64,000 bases of DNA from Morchella semilibera (taxonomy: Eukaryota > Ascomycota > Pezizomycetes > Pezizales > Morchellaceae): contig WBVU01000004.1 of NCBI GenBank assembly GCA_009192285.1, positions 2,254,001 to 2,318,000 of the forward strand, written 5' to 3'. The position numbers were made by a program, and so were the translations under genes. Position 1 is the first letter of the stretch, and each line of letters begins with the position of its first letter. The notes under the pieces are model-generated. The model was not told where the DNA came from and ran no database searches. It saw only the letters and a program-made list of their open reading frames with translations. Of this stretch, positions 1 to 12,559 are shown piece after piece.

Positions 1-1357
1 TGAGGGAGGATGCGGAGCTATCGAGAGGACCGTATTGGGTTCATAGTGTAGGGGCAATGACCACGCTATTCAATGGTACTGATATTTACCTCAATGGAAT
101 ATCTGCAGAGTTAGTGGTGTTTTGACTGGTGGAAGATGGTTATCTGCAATTAGGATATAGAGATACATTTCTGAAATTGTAGTTCTGAATGGAGGTGCAG
201 ACGGTAGAATCCGTCTTCGGCCCATACCATCATGCATGGCTCCTTGGCATATGCATGCAGATTACCAGCCCGCATATGTACGAATGTATAAAAACGAATA
301 TGGTCGATTTTTGTACGCCTAATGAGTTGTAGAACCATGCAACTGATCTTTCCTTTCTAGGCTTCGGAAACTTGTCACAGATCGAATACTCCTAGAAAGA
401 GTTTATTCTCAAGTAGCTGGCATCTTGTCAAATGACGCAGATTCAGACGTAGAGGTGTGCACTAGGAATGAAATGAGATGGCGGATCATCTTAGTCGTTA
501 TTCTCAAGATTCAATTTCATGAAGTTTATGAAGAGAGCAGCCTTAGCTTGTGTTCGGGGGCTTGGGTTTTCTAGTCTAGCCGTATCCAACGGAAGTACTG
601 TGTTCAAACACGTGTATGTGTGGTTGCTTAATTCCATTGGGGTGATATTCGTGTGTATTATGGTCATTGTACTAGACTACGCGGGGGACTTGACATATGT
701 CTTCGTGGAGAATGTTTAAGGTCCCATTGGCCAGAGATATACTTGTTTACATTATATCTAGGTCAGAAGTAAAAAGGAAACTGCAGTACTACTGACGAAA
801 AAAAGACATCGTTTTCTCTTTACCACTCTTGAATCTTACAAAGCACATCGTTTTCCCAAACCATGGTATTCCTATGTGGTGTTGGTTTACACGAGCTACA
901 TGTAGTTCAAAGATATATACAGTTACGTACGGACTCCTATATCATATGCGCAGAGAGCTTTCATTAAAAGATTATATACCTACACACATACAAATTAACC
1001 ACGGACTCTAGGTAGACACTGACCTAAAGATTTCAGATACTGTACATGTTGGTGCGCAGGGTCCAACAGCTCGTTGCGTACCAATAGAGAATATTATCGC
1101 CACCCGCCGGCCACATCCATCTCTTTACAGGCCTGTGGTTACACCATGTCACCACCAAAGCCATTCATGTGTTTCTTTTCTTATTTTCTAGGTAGGTAGA
1201 AATGATTCCGTCGGTTTGGTGTGCAGCTAGCCTCTAGCACAGCACTCGATGAGCCGCAGTACATTCGTACGTACTGTCACTCGTTGAACGTACTATTAAA
1301 TACCCACCTCCTTACATACGATGACATTCGCTCGCCGAGCTATCTCAACTATATATT
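1..1357. other. Intergenic, no gene seen
   Basis: No reading frame here looks coding: all are short, without family resemblance, and interrupted. The first TACATGTA palindrome of the window lies at 897-904. The last 250 bases before 1358 probably include the promoter and 5' leader of the zinc-finger gene that follows. The window edge may also cut whatever lies to the left. Confidence 0.6.
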
Positions 1358-2370
1358 ATGTCTCGTCGGCTCTCACAGTATCAATTCATTGCTCACATGG
1401 CCTACAACACAAACCTACGCCAAAACGAAGGTTCCCCTTCCCCCTCCACCGACTCAGGGGATGATGACCGTAGCAGTATGACGACGTTATCCTCTTCTTT
1501 CGGGGGGTACTCGCCGTACGAGAACACAAGTCGTCAGATATCTCCGGCAAGCGATACGCCCTTCAGTGCTTTTGGTTGCTCGTTTCCTTTTGGTGATTAT
1601 AGCCAAACCGGGCTGGGGGGAATTGGTGGTCAAATCAATTACATACAGAATGTTTATCCGCATGATGGATCTATCGATTACGAACTTTTGATTCCCCGGA
1701 GTACGCGTCTTTCCAGTCAAGAGATATCGTCCCCAGAACTCTTTAAGTATGCCCTCAATGAAATATCTATCGTCCTACTACTATACACCCAGAATCTAAC
1801 ACACTCCTAGCCCATGGCTGCCGGTACCTGGGGTAGAATGTTATTTACCGCAAACAGAGGCCCCCTCCCCCTCTTCCTCCGGTCCTGAATGCACAAACTC
1901 TCAACCAACCGGCCCAAGTAACTCTAAGAAATGCGATGAAGACGAATGTGAAAAGGAACATAGGAAGTAAGTAATGCTTGGAATTAAACTACGATTTCGG
2001 TCTTGGTACTTGGTTCATATGCTTAATTCGGGTTATTATCTATAGGCGTAAATCTGGAAGAAAACCCCAGATTTGCAAGCTGGATGATTGCAACAAACAT
2101 TTCAGAAGAAGCGCAGAGCTTACAAGACACCAAGGATCAGTCCATCGAGAAAAGCTCAAAAAGAAACCCATCCTTATTCCTTGCAGATACCCGGGCTGTT
2201 CCAGGTCCGGAGAAAACGGGTTCAAACGTAGAGACAACTACATGCAACATCTCAGAGGCCCTCACAATGAAGTGATACCTAAGAGAAAGAGGGGTCGGGG
2301 TGCTCAGGATATCTCATTCGTCCCCGATGCCGGAATTCCCTCATGGTCTCTCGATCATTTCGAGTATTGA
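1358..2370 (+). CDS. C2H2 zinc-finger protein, three exons
   Basis: Probable nuclear DNA-binding protein of 289 residues. Exons are 1358-1746, 1811-1966 and 2046-2370. Both introns are GT-AG (64 and 79 bases) and join the frame exactly; intron 1 has a CTAAC branch site. Residues 1-180 are Ser/Pro-rich and low in complexity, as in fungal activation regions. Two C2H2 fingers follow. Finger 1 uses Cys192, Cys197, His210 and His215 (C-x4-C-x12-H-x4-H). Finger 2 uses Cys228, Cys233, His250 and His255 (C-x4-C-x16-H-x4-H), with a longer loop than the usual 12. A basic stretch (KRKRGRG) just after finger 2 could be a nuclear localisation signal. The tail is short. The start is the first ATG of the open frame; Met14 is an alternative. 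The family is known for DNA binding; target genes cannot be told. I do not recognise an orthologue. Confidence 0.85.
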
Positions 2371-3952
2371 TCGTCATGGTCGGGCCGGGCGTGAAACTCA
2401 TAACCTCCACTATATGGATCGACAGCTGAGCCTCCGTGAAATTAAGCGGCATTTCTTGGATTTAAGGGCATTGGATCGCCAAAATCCCCGCTCGAAATGC
2501 CCCCATCTTTTCTGTATGAGGCTTAGGAAGATGTATGAGTCTGTAGCACTTGCCCGCTCCAATGAGTCCATGTATTCACAGCTTCCCGGTAGTGGGAGGC
2601 TATGTATGAGTATGTATTTGTATTAGCACTTGTGGTGTTTTCTGATTTCCCACCTGATTCCCTCTTTCCCCTCTTTTCCTTTGTATGGTTGGGTTTACTG
2701 GGTTATTGTCTGTGGGCCTCATTCGGGTTGTAAGCTAGGTGTGACTTATACTGTCTCCTCTATGTAGGTTACTAAAAATTGATGTTATTAAATATGCATA
2801 TGTATAACAACTGTAATTCCATTAAATTATACGATTGAATGAATAGTGGGGAAGCATACGATCCATCCGGACCAAATTAAATCTCCCGCCTCGTTTTGAT
2901 TTTTTGGCTCAAATGTGACCTAGATAGATATCACATAAGTGTGCGCCTATGATATCAATTAGTCACTCATGACTCTATTCTTACGCACAATAGATGCCGG
3001 CGGTGTATCGTTCAAGTTATTTATCAATAATATGATCGACAGCCTTGGGTGTAGGACGTATACGTACGACTCCTGACTCGTATATACATACTGTATGTAC
3101 ATGTAGTAGTTGAGTTAGAGTACTGCAGCCGCATGGGCACGGTTGAATTTGGAATGGGAAGTCTTGCTTAGTCATTGGTGCATCATTGCACTAGAAAAAG
3201 TGAAGTGTTTACATATTTCGACCTTCTTCTCCCACGTATATTTAACTGCTGATGGTTCTCTCGGATTACTCTGGCACAGGCGGGGCTATCTTTTCTGAGT
3301 CACGTCTCAAAATACCCGGCCTTCCTCCGTTGCCAAATAGTGAAAATCTATGATGCAGAATTAATCAGTGAAGACTAGCTTACTAGTACATGTATCGATC
3401 AAGATAGGGGCTGCGAGAGGCAAATAGAACATCTGTAAATGATAAAGGTGGCGTTGGGCGTCGGTGTTAAAGATGAAATCTTCTCAAGAGGCATTGTTAC
3501 TGGTGTTGGTGGGGAATAGAGGTTGGAAGGTGCCTTGAAGTACTGTACGAACTAGCAGATAGAGTTTTACCGGGGGGGAAATCGCGGCGGGATAGATGGG
3601 AATGTGGTGGTATTTGTAGCAAGGAGCCTCAAGCGTAGCTTTGCTTTTGTTAGTAGCTGGAGGGACTGATAAGATATATAACTTTACTCTATTAGTCTAA
3701 TTATATACTTAGAAGGCTGATATAGCTGCCAGCAAGATAAAAATCCGTGCCATGTTACAGATATAAATGTTGCCTTAAACTCATCCGGTTAGAGATGTTT
3801 CCAGCCCTATGTACCGACAAAAGTAAGATGTTGCCTTGACTAGGGACATGTAGTTGCCTTATAAAATTTGTGTCGATCATGCATGTTGTTGCAACGTTGA
3901 GAAGTCGCATCGCTGCGAATACTGGAAATTCTTGGATGCCATAATAGCTATA

Positions 3953-4089
3953 GACTCACTTATGGGGGTACGGTACGCCGAACATAGGGGAATGCCGAAT
4001 TACACTCAAACTCGACGTTGCAACCAGCTACTCGATCTTGCCTGTTCGGCATTCCCCCTTGTTCGGCATACCCCCCCCATAAGTGAGTC
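3953..4089. mobile_element. TA-flanked MITE, about 46-base inverted ends
   Basis: The left end begins GACTCACTTATGGGGG and the right end is its inverted copy. The match runs about 46 bases with a few mismatches and small gaps, including a second inner motif GGGGAATGCCGAA. Both outer ends abut TA (3951-3952 and 4090-4091), the target duplication expected of Tc1/mariner-type elements. Only about 45 bases lie between the arms, so it cannot encode a transposase. It is a non-autonomous foldback element. Confidence 0.8.
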
Positions 4090-5590
4090 TACACCATGCA
4101 CCCACGAAGTCAGATGTGTAGTATATTGCCCAAGTGAAATCAGACGATATACTATGGTTGATAAGTCATGTAACCTATGCTGCCCAACCTGCATAATGAG
4201 ATCGAGGCACGCCAATCAAATTTAAACGTAGATTCCCGCAGATACATGCACATCTGTGGCTCACATGATCCGGACTTGAGCGGTGTAAGTGTAAAAGTTT
4301 TATAAGTGGCTGCTCCACATCTCGTGGGATTTGGCCTGGAAAAACACACACACATGTACTTGTAACTTCATAGCGTTTCCGAACTCAACTGCTATTGCAT
4401 ATACAAAAACCCGCCAAGGCTAACTTTTTGTATGGTATGCAATAGTGGTCGTGTTCGGAAGTGTCATGTATTTTGTACATATTAGCACACCTACCAGTAC
4501 AAGTTGAATACGGATACACGCAAACTCTATTATTGTATACACTGGATATAACGAACATATCACACGAATAACACCGTCACTATATTTCACGATACTCTCG
4601 ATCGAGGTCGAGGTAAGCACATGTAAGCAATTAATCAAAGTTCAGCTCAACTCGAGTACATGTAGTTACTTAACATACAATGTGTAGCATAATAATCAAT
4701 CAGATACTACTTGTACAATTGTATGTATCCAGGCGGCTAGTTGTGCAATGTAGCCTTAATTGCATGGTTCACGACAACTCAGTATTTACAGTTTCTGTGG
4801 TTCTAATAGTTATACTAGCAATTGTGACTAAATGGCATCTGAGACTTTGTTAATAGGTTTATTCCATAGTTACAGCTGGTATGTATATATATCCCCACTG
4901 GTTGTATTGTATTTATATAAATTAGGATACTCGTAAAGATGGATTTAGAAATTTTAAATACAGTAGATGGAAGAACTTTCGGATTAATCAATTACCCGAC
5001 CAAGTACGTTCAGGCTGTGTATCAGGTGGTGATTTAGTTAGGCGACCCATGATGTAGTTTTTCTTGTGCCTGCTTGTACATGTAGTACCTATAAAAACCA
5101 CGTGCATGTACATATCATGAACTAACTGTAAGCTGGCCATGGAACGGACCCCAGAAGCTTAGACCCCACGACGCACCGTAGAGATACATGTATGTACACG
5201 GTGCAGTGCACACTGCGTTCAAAGACTACTCTAGCTAGCGCTATACTAGATCGGGCAAAGGAATGGTACTGGCTGTCCACTTCCAGCCCATACGTTAAAC
5301 TTGTGTATGGCGTATTTACGTGAGATAAACAACAACTCAAGGTTAACCCTAGCCCTAGTTTGTGGTCCCAGCTAGGGAAACCTTCTGTACTTTAAATGTT
5401 CCCGGTTTTAATTTCCGTGCTGCATGTTGACGGCAGAATTAATTATTAAAGTCATAACATCTGAACCAACCAGTTGTAGATTAGGTTGACATCTCATGAT
5501 CAGCTGCATGCAGATGTCATTAATATTCCAGAAGGCCTATTTGCGCGTGCGTGCCTGATCAACAAGGGGTGGCTGGGTTACGCGATCATA

Positions 5591-5714
5591 CAGTACGAAA
5601 AAATGGGGTGAAATCACTACCATATATAGGACTACTACAAATACCGTATTCTTACCGCAATGCTAGCGTACCAATGAGAATACCGTAGTGATCCCACCCC
5701 TCTTTTTGGTACTG
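5591..5714. mobile_element. TA-flanked MITE, family with CAGTAC ends, copy 1
   Basis: A 124-base element with imperfect inverted ends of about 31 bases. Read inward, the right end is CAGTACCAAAAAGAGGGGTG and the left end is CAGTACGAAAAAATGGGGTG. TA abuts both ends (5589-5590 and 5715-5716). A related, longer copy lies at 12306. It is non-coding. Confidence 0.8.
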
Positions 5715-6248
5715 TACTTACATGTACCTATGCTGGTACTTATATATGAATATACGGATATTTATATACATGTCTATGTATATGTGATACTGTCGATCCT
5801 CTCTAGTCCGGGATGTATGTATATAGTTAATTACTTGATCAATTGAGGATCAGAAATTTAAACGACACTGCAATAATACGTGCGGCGGGAGCCGGCCCCC
5901 ATATATACATGCATACCGCCAAACCTTGATCACCAATCGACCATCTCTGTTCGGGGGGGGTTGTGATCTCTTAATGGGCTAAATGGCATCAATCTGCATC
6001 GAAGATATTTGCTCGCAGAGGTAATCTTGACCTCACGGTTAGCCAATTATTCGAACTTTGGCAGTGTAGCAATAGTCCCCCGAAGTCTCTAGCGAGAATC
6101 AATTGCATTTTCTAATTAAAACCAGAGTATAGCGCGCGGTGTACTAGTGGTACTATTTGTCAAATTATATACTTGGACTTAAAGTGTGTACATATAGCTT
6201 AAGCCCTCATTCCCTATTCTGAAAATCCTAATATAATATTATTAACTC

Positions 6249-6359
6249 GTACTACGCATATTAGGGTAAGTCGTAGATCAAGTACATGTAGTGGTCGTGG
6301 CCGTGGTTGCAATAGTACATGTAGTCACGTCTAGAGACTTACCCCTAACACCGTAGTAC
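6249..6359. mobile_element. Foldback element with GTACTACG ends, copy 1
   Basis: An inverted repeat of about 24 bases bounds 111 bases. The right arm read inward is GTACTACGGTGTTAGGGGTA; the left arm is GTACTACGCATATTAGGGTA. Two TACATGTA palindromes and the string AGTGGTCGTGG lie inside. A shortened relative with the same ends and the same inner string (reverse complement) is at 19140-19197. Confidence 0.7.
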
Positions 6360-6724
6360 TGTACCTTGGGTTTAAGTAAGATTATCAGGTTGTATTTAAG
6401 GCCAATTATCTATTTTCATAGACCCTCGTAATAGCCAGTGACCAATTAAAACATCTATATCTACTCTGATATCCTTCTGGGTTAGGGTTCAAAATGCATG
6501 GCATGTAGATCATCAACCCCTCGAACCAACCGCGTGCAGTTTCCCAAACTTCACGATGGGGCCCCCTGGGCGTAGACAGGACCCCCAGGGACTCTCTATC
6601 TATTCTACATCCTCTACTTATCTAACCTAGCAGCTCGCTCCACAAACTCACCGCCACCAAATTTTAAAGACCTAAACTGCGAATTCAAAAAGAAAGAAGG
6701 AAAAAAAAAATTCAACAAATCCCC

Positions 6725-7628
6725 ATGGACCACGTGCCACCGCCACTCTCAACAACACCTCAACCAGGAGCAGGAGCGGGGGTAGGAGGCCGCCGCTCAG
6801 TCCCATATCCAACATCCCCTCGCGATACTCCACAAAGTCCGTTCAAGCCTACATCATCGCTGCGACACCGCCGACAGAGTAGCTCGACGGTCATGAGCGT
6901 GGGGCTGACAATGTCCCCAGGTAGCATGTACGAGATGGAGACTGAGGGCCGCAGATACACATCGCTATGGTCTAGGGATGTGGAGGCTGCAAGTCGGAAT
7001 TTAGGGGGTGTCGTTAACAGTGGTGGAGGAGGAGGAGGAGGTGGTGGTGGGGTCGTTAGGCACGACTCGGACGATGAGGGGTTAGGCAAAATTTCACAGG
7101 CTATGGTAAAAAACAAGCAAAACCTATACATATATATATTAATGTATTATATCCCGCTAACACACACCCGATACGCACCATAGACACTCCTCTCACTTCA
7201 CCGCGGCCAAAGCGACGTCGACAGCCACGGGCAGTCCTCCACAGCGACCACGCCTCGCTCAGCAAACATCCCGCCGTCGTGGCCTGACCCAGAAGAGCTC
7301 TTGAAGGAGTCACTGCGGCAATCGCTGTCGGCTTTGCACGCATTAGGGCGCATCAAGGCACTCAGTGGTCGGCTGCCGGCCGATGAGGAGGTTGATACGG
7401 GCGGTGAGATCGCCCAGATTATGGGCATATATGATCGTGCGGTTGGGGAAATGAGGGCTGCGGGGGAGGTTTTGGTTAGTATTTCTCCCTCGCCTTCTTT
7501 CTCCTTTCTTGACTGTGGAGGCACACGGATCATCGGCTGGTGGTGCTAATTGCCGTGTGTAGGATTTGGCACAGCAGTATTTGGCGAGGGAAAAAGAAGT
7601 GGTGCTTGAGCAGCTGCTAAAGGGTTAG
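6725..7628 (+). CDS. Protein of unknown function, three exons
   Basis: I do not recognise this gene. Exons 6725-7105, 7184-7474 and 7563-7628 join in phase 0 across GT-AG introns of 78 and 88 bases, giving 245 residues. The N-terminal half (1-127) is Pro/Ser/Gly/Arg-rich and probably disordered; it includes a run of ten glycines and an acidic patch (HDSDDEG). Residues from about 165 onward are rich in Leu, Glu and Ala and look alpha-helical, starting PDPEELLKESLRQSLSAL and ending in a Gln/Glu/Leu-rich helix. There is no signal peptide or membrane segment. Codon use and the three consistent junctions argue that it is real. A disordered head plus helical tail suits a structural, cytoskeletal or kinetochore subunit, but that is only an impression. 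Confidence 0.65.
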
Positions 7629-10600
7629 AAGTGTCGCTTTCTTTTGGCGTATTTGTTACGGGGGCCGGCATATCATAGCTTGGGATACTGCAGGTTGGCT
7701 GTCTCGACATCCTGTTGACTACCCTTCCCTTTCCTTTCCTTTCCCTCTTCTTCTAGATATCATTTTTGGGGCGTTTAGGGTTTGTTTTTCTTTTACAACC
7801 TTATATTATGTGTTATTTTAGCGTGGGAGGAGGTAGTGGGCGATATTTAATGCATCATTATAAGTAATCCATTTGTAAGATCTTAAGAACTGGAAGGAGT
7901 TGTCAGTTTATAGGCATATAGACCTAATGAATTGAGTCCAAACCTCACGGAATTAACGATCAAACTGCCCATTTCGAGCCCCGATCTCGGAAGCCTTACC
8001 GTGTTTTTTTTGCGCTACAGTTCCTCGGGGGTGCCTTATTCTCAAATAATTTAGACCTATCCACCCCGCAAAGGAGAGTACGCCATTATTATACCACTCC
8101 GCTACCTAGTACCAAGGGGCTTTTTCCCTCAAAAAAAAAGAAGAAAAAAAGGCTTAGCCCTAGATAGCTTCCATTGTAAATCCCACCTCCAGAAGGTAAT
8201 ATTTACGTGTACAGGCGTCGAAATAAATCTATATAAACTTTTCTGGGATATAAAGGTTTCACACAAATCTCGATTCCCCACTCCTAAAAGATTGTCCTAT
8301 AGAGTAGTACAGAAACATGCGCCATCACAAGTTTGTAGCTTGTTTAGCCGAGAGGAGGAACTTCATGGTGGTTAGAGAATAAGAGCTCGATATCTGCATA
8401 GTAATATTAGCCCTCTTTAATGTAGTTAGTTTAAGGGACTGCCAAGAATTAGTAGGCCTCGTGGTAAAGTGGGCTAGTTAGTAGATCTACGCGATAGTGT
8501 GCCCTCAGTTCTCAGTAGAACAGCCCAGGTTCAAAGGTCGTCTGATTGGTCACTTTACGTCTTGCCACCACCTATTGCTATGTTCTTTTGCATTAAACCT
8601 GGACTCTTATTTCGGGACCTAACGGTAATTACAAGGTTCTGGGATTTAGTGAACGAATTCTCACCTATCAACACCCAAGTTAGGGTAAAGGGTAGTCTCG
8701 TACTCATGCCCTACGGTTACTGTGGCTTACTGCCTAATTTAGGTAAAGGGATGATACGAATTTTGTTACGCTACTCAGGCCGATCCATCAAAGAACGAAG
8801 TTCTCGTGATTTTATATATACAGGGATAGGTTACGAAACGACTATAAATTGGCGACCACAAGAGATACAAAGAAGATACTAGTATGATTAGAGAGCTGAA
8901 GGTTATTAGGATATAGTACCTAGGTTTAAGCCCTTATTATTGCTCTAGAAAGTTTCTCCTGGTTGCGTGCAGAAACCACAAGAACTTTTATCACCCCACA
9001 ATACCCTGTCAGCACCAGTCGGCGTCCACGTTCAACCTGTGTCTCGTAGCACAGGATTCGGCTATCATCGGGGTGGAAGTAGTGATACACTGTTGATATC
9101 CGCGAAGGGCGAGCATAAAGGATAGTCTAGCATTGGCACAAGGCGAGGATAGGCCGCATCGACACAGGTGCATCCAAGGCAGCTGTTCAGTGCAACAGCA
9201 TCCACTTATTCTTGGGTTCCATGAGGATATCTTGTATGAGGATGTAAAGACAGAAGTGGGTAGTAGGCCCAGGCCATGCACCTCTAGCTCCCACCGCAGA
9301 GTCAGGACCCTGATTGACCCACGGACGTACAGGGCCTATGTAGTAGTAACAGTATTTAATTTACACTGGTAGTAGTACCAATAGTCGCTTCGGTCCCCGG
9401 ATCGACTCCGGCACCTCGACCTTGTTCGTTGCACGAGATTCGCCTGTATTAGAGCGATTTGGCCAACAACTTCTAAGTCTAAATATTTAGCTCTTGGCAA
9501 CCGGTTTTTGGTGCGGATAGCCCGCCAAGAGCGCTCAAATTTGAAAATGTGGATGTGGCCAAGATGTTTCGGAGGTGTGGAGTTAATCTACGTGCATGTG
9601 GGACGAGCCCCCGGTAGATAGCCGAGGTTTGGATACTGGCACGGCCCCTGGTCAAGGGTTTGCTACTTGGGATGAATAGTGATATTGATATTGGAAAGTG
9701 CTGGTGACTCAATACGACTGGCCTTACGAGACACGATTCTGCTACATGTAGTTATATGTAAGTATATGTATCTCCTCAAAATTGCCAGCAGAGACCTTAA
9801 CCTAAGATATGCCTATATCGATCTGCAGCTACAGCCCCCCGCGTGGGACTGACTGAACCAACTACATGTAGTATTATTTCCCTCTGGCTGTAGTCACCTC
9901 GTTGATATAATCGACTGCTGTCGCCTATATATCGACTCGGCTATAGCATTGTCACTACCGGCCCCTGCTGTTGCATCGACATGTACAGCATAACCGCCTT
10001 CCCCTAATTAACCCTCCCATCCGCCAAAGACAATGATTGGTACCAGGGAGATGCTTAGATCATGATCATTACCGGCCTAGCGGATAAATCATAACCTCTC
10101 ACTCATAATTCAAGGGGGCCTTGTCCGGTGTTCTAATTTCCGAACCGCCCCTTCCTTTGGAAGCAGATAATCGGCCTTCACGATTTCTGAGACATTTTGC
10201 TCATGCGAGTCCCTGATTGCGTTATTGAAGGTACTCGAATATATGCACATAGGAACCTGGTACTACTAAGACCTAGGTGCGTCATCTGCTTTCCTTTTTT
10301 TTTAGGAAAGGTTTATCATGTCGTGCTTTGAAGTAAAGGGGAATGGGGTGTACTACCTAATTTGGAAGTGGGCCTATATGAAGGAGATCTAGACCTGTAG
10401 AGTGATACCGTAGGTAAGCTATCGAAGTTTCAAGCCTACTCTCCTTGCCCCGGCTTGGGGTTGGTTGACCAACTAGCGATATGGTATAAGGTAGCGATTG
10501 ATCTTGGACCTGTCCCTAGTAATCACTGCGGGCTATGCTAACCTCAAACCTGTCTCCTGTTGTGCAGATTTTGATCTTTTAGTGTGGCTGGAGCATTGGG

Positions 10601-10706
10601 GCATTATTGTAAATAACCTCCCGATATAGAATAGTAAATTCAAATCCACCAAAATTACCAAAAGAAATCATTTGCATGAATAGCATTATGGATAGGGATA
10701 CCTGGG

Positions 10707-11157
10707 CTAGTGTGGTCCATGAGCCGGCCCGAGCCAAGTCGACCTATAGGCCCAAGCTGGCCCGGCCTATAGGAGTCAGAGGTTCTTAGGGCTCGAGCTT
10801 TGGTTGCAGGCTCGTAAACTAGCTTGAGCCGGTGGTCAATGATCAATAAATTAAACAGGTTATCCTCTCACCCAACTTAGCAAAGCGGCAGTCTATAGAG
10901 GCCTCATTCCGACATGGTAGCATACTCTAAAAAGCGTAAACTATTTAGTTGAGCATTGGGGCAGGTAAAACTGCCCTCTCGCTTATTTCATGGTTCTTAG
11001 GGCCTAGCATAACACATGTAACGTATAACTAAGGCTCAAGCCTAAGCTCAAGCCTGAGAGAAAAGGGCTCAAGCCGGCCCAGGTTTGCTGATGGACGAGG
11101 CTCACCCCGATGGGTCGAAAGCTCGAGCCGGCTCGGCTCATATATAGACCACACTAG
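10707..11157. mobile_element. Non-autonomous element with inverted ends, GAGCC-rich
   Basis: The left end CTAGTGTGGTCCATGAGCCG is matched in inverted orientation at the right end, with a short insertion (CTAGTGTGGTCTATATATGA read inward). The arms continue into GC-rich GAGCCGG/GCTCGAGC-type repeats. The span is about 451 bases and has no coding capacity. ATACC occurs just left of the left end (after which TGGG intervenes) and directly right of the right end, so a 5-base target duplication is possible but not clean. Confidence 0.65.
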
Positions 11158-12164
11158 ATACCCCTAAAGCATTGTTTAAATGACATGGGCAGAGAATGGC
11201 ATGTCTCCGACCTTATAGGCCCAGTGAGATAGCGAGTAAGTGCTGATATCACATCCTAATAATTTCTTGGGTATGGCCCTCTCTGTCGTCTAAAGATCGC
11301 TCACTGGAGCTCTAGTACGTATCTTGTAGACCCTGCCTCCACCACCGCCCCAATTCCAGAAAACAAGACCTCTTAAAGAGCATACTCGGTGATGCCCCAG
11401 ATCCTGCTATGTCCCCTAGAGTTCCAAACCCAATTAACACCCTTCGCACCATGATCATGGTGGGCGACCTCTCGAGGATGACCCTATCACGGCTATTGAG
11501 GCTAATCCTAGTATCATTATCAAAATGGCAAGACTGCCCGCTGACCGTTACTGAAGCCCGATATTGCATCTTTGTCCTTGTCGCAGGCCGTGGGACGGTC
11601 GTAGGGAGCCGAGTGAGACTTCATGATTCATTATTCCGCATGCTAGTTAGTACATCTCTAACAAGTGTATCGATTGAAGGCCACAGCAGAAATACCACAA
11701 CTGACCCGGGCGCCTGCTCTCCGAGTTAATCCGTGCACTGGAATAGTCATGTTCCAGTCAGCAAGTTCTGTGCTGTACAAGATTCTGCTGGTGGTAGATT
11801 CACAAGTACGTCTACTAGCCCTACGTCCTTTTCCCAGGTAACAGTCAGTTATGATTAAATTCTTGGGGGACCCACCAAGAAAATATTTGTCTAATAAGCA
11901 AGTAATCATGAGTATTGTATGATAAATGTGAGAGGGATAGTTGTCTGATCTCTTCTAGGCTTTGTGGGCCGTTGTGTATCAGTTAGCCGCAGATAAAATT
12001 GTGTGATGGATGTATCGGCTACATCGCCCACCTACGTTGACAGCGGATCCTACCTGATGGTTTTGTTTGTAGTAATTTGCCCTTGGCGTCCATAACCTAA
12101 CTCTATTATTAGCCTCAAATCATTGATCACCATCGGACCTTCAACCCGTGGGTGCCTGTATGTA

Positions 12165-12290
12165 GTCTCACTCCCAGCCCATATTGTTGTGATAGACAAG
12201 TGCAAGTCTTGAGGCGGGATAACGTTGCCAGTTTGTTAAAATACACCCCTGTATTTTCAACTACAAACCGGCTAGGTCTGGGAACGAGAC
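12165..12290. mobile_element. TA-flanked MITE with GTCTCRYTCCCAG ends
   Basis: Left end GTCTCACTCCCAG and right end (read inward) GTCTCGTTCCCAG form an imperfect inverted repeat. TA abuts both ends (12163-12164 and 12291-12292). An inner hairpin, AAAATACA/TGTATTTT, lies about 12237-12257. The element is 126 bases and non-coding. Confidence 0.75.
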
Positions 12291-12305
12291 TACATGTATC
12301 GACTA

Positions 12306-12467
12306 CAGTTCCAAAAAGAGGCGTGGGATCACTACGGTATTCCAATCAATATGCTATCAATGCGATAAGAATACGATATTGGTGCAGCACTCTTCCGATC
12401 CTCCAATGCTGGTTTAAATCGGTATTCATCATTAAACTCCGTATAAGTCCTATCTATGGTAGTGATC
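12306..12467. mobile_element. MITE, family with CAGTAC ends, diverged copy 2
   Basis: The first 35 bases match one end of the element at 5591-5714 almost base for base (GTGGGATCACTACGGTATTC is identical). Near 12446-12466 the string GTCCTATCTATGGTAGTGAT matches the other arm with one change. The middle is longer and diverged and the terminal bases of the right arm are not clear. It starts only 13 bases after the end of the neighbouring MITE, with TA at 12304-12305. Confidence 0.65.
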
Positions 12468-12559
12468 GATGGCTCAAGTCAGTTACCAAACTGTGCATTC
12501 ACTACCATCTCTGGAAAACGAATCAAGTGATTAGTTTTCAGGGGACGTTAATTGCCATA

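Larger units (their letters stand above)
2371..6724. other. Intergenic with three foldback elements
   Basis: AT-rich spacer without a convincing gene. It holds three short inverted-repeat elements (about 3953-4089, 5591-5714 and 6249-6359), listed separately, and eight TACATGTA palindromes. The short reading frames over 3854-4225 overlap the first foldback element and are by-products of it. Confidence 0.65.

Noticed and set aside
8450-8545. tRNA- or SINE-like stretch with GGTTCAAAGG
   Set aside because: A box-B-like string and a weak box A are present, but no cloverleaf can be drawn and no second copy is seen.
8499-8882. 127-codon open frame
   Set aside because: No recognisable family, no splice partner, and no better codon pattern than other chance frames in this spacer.
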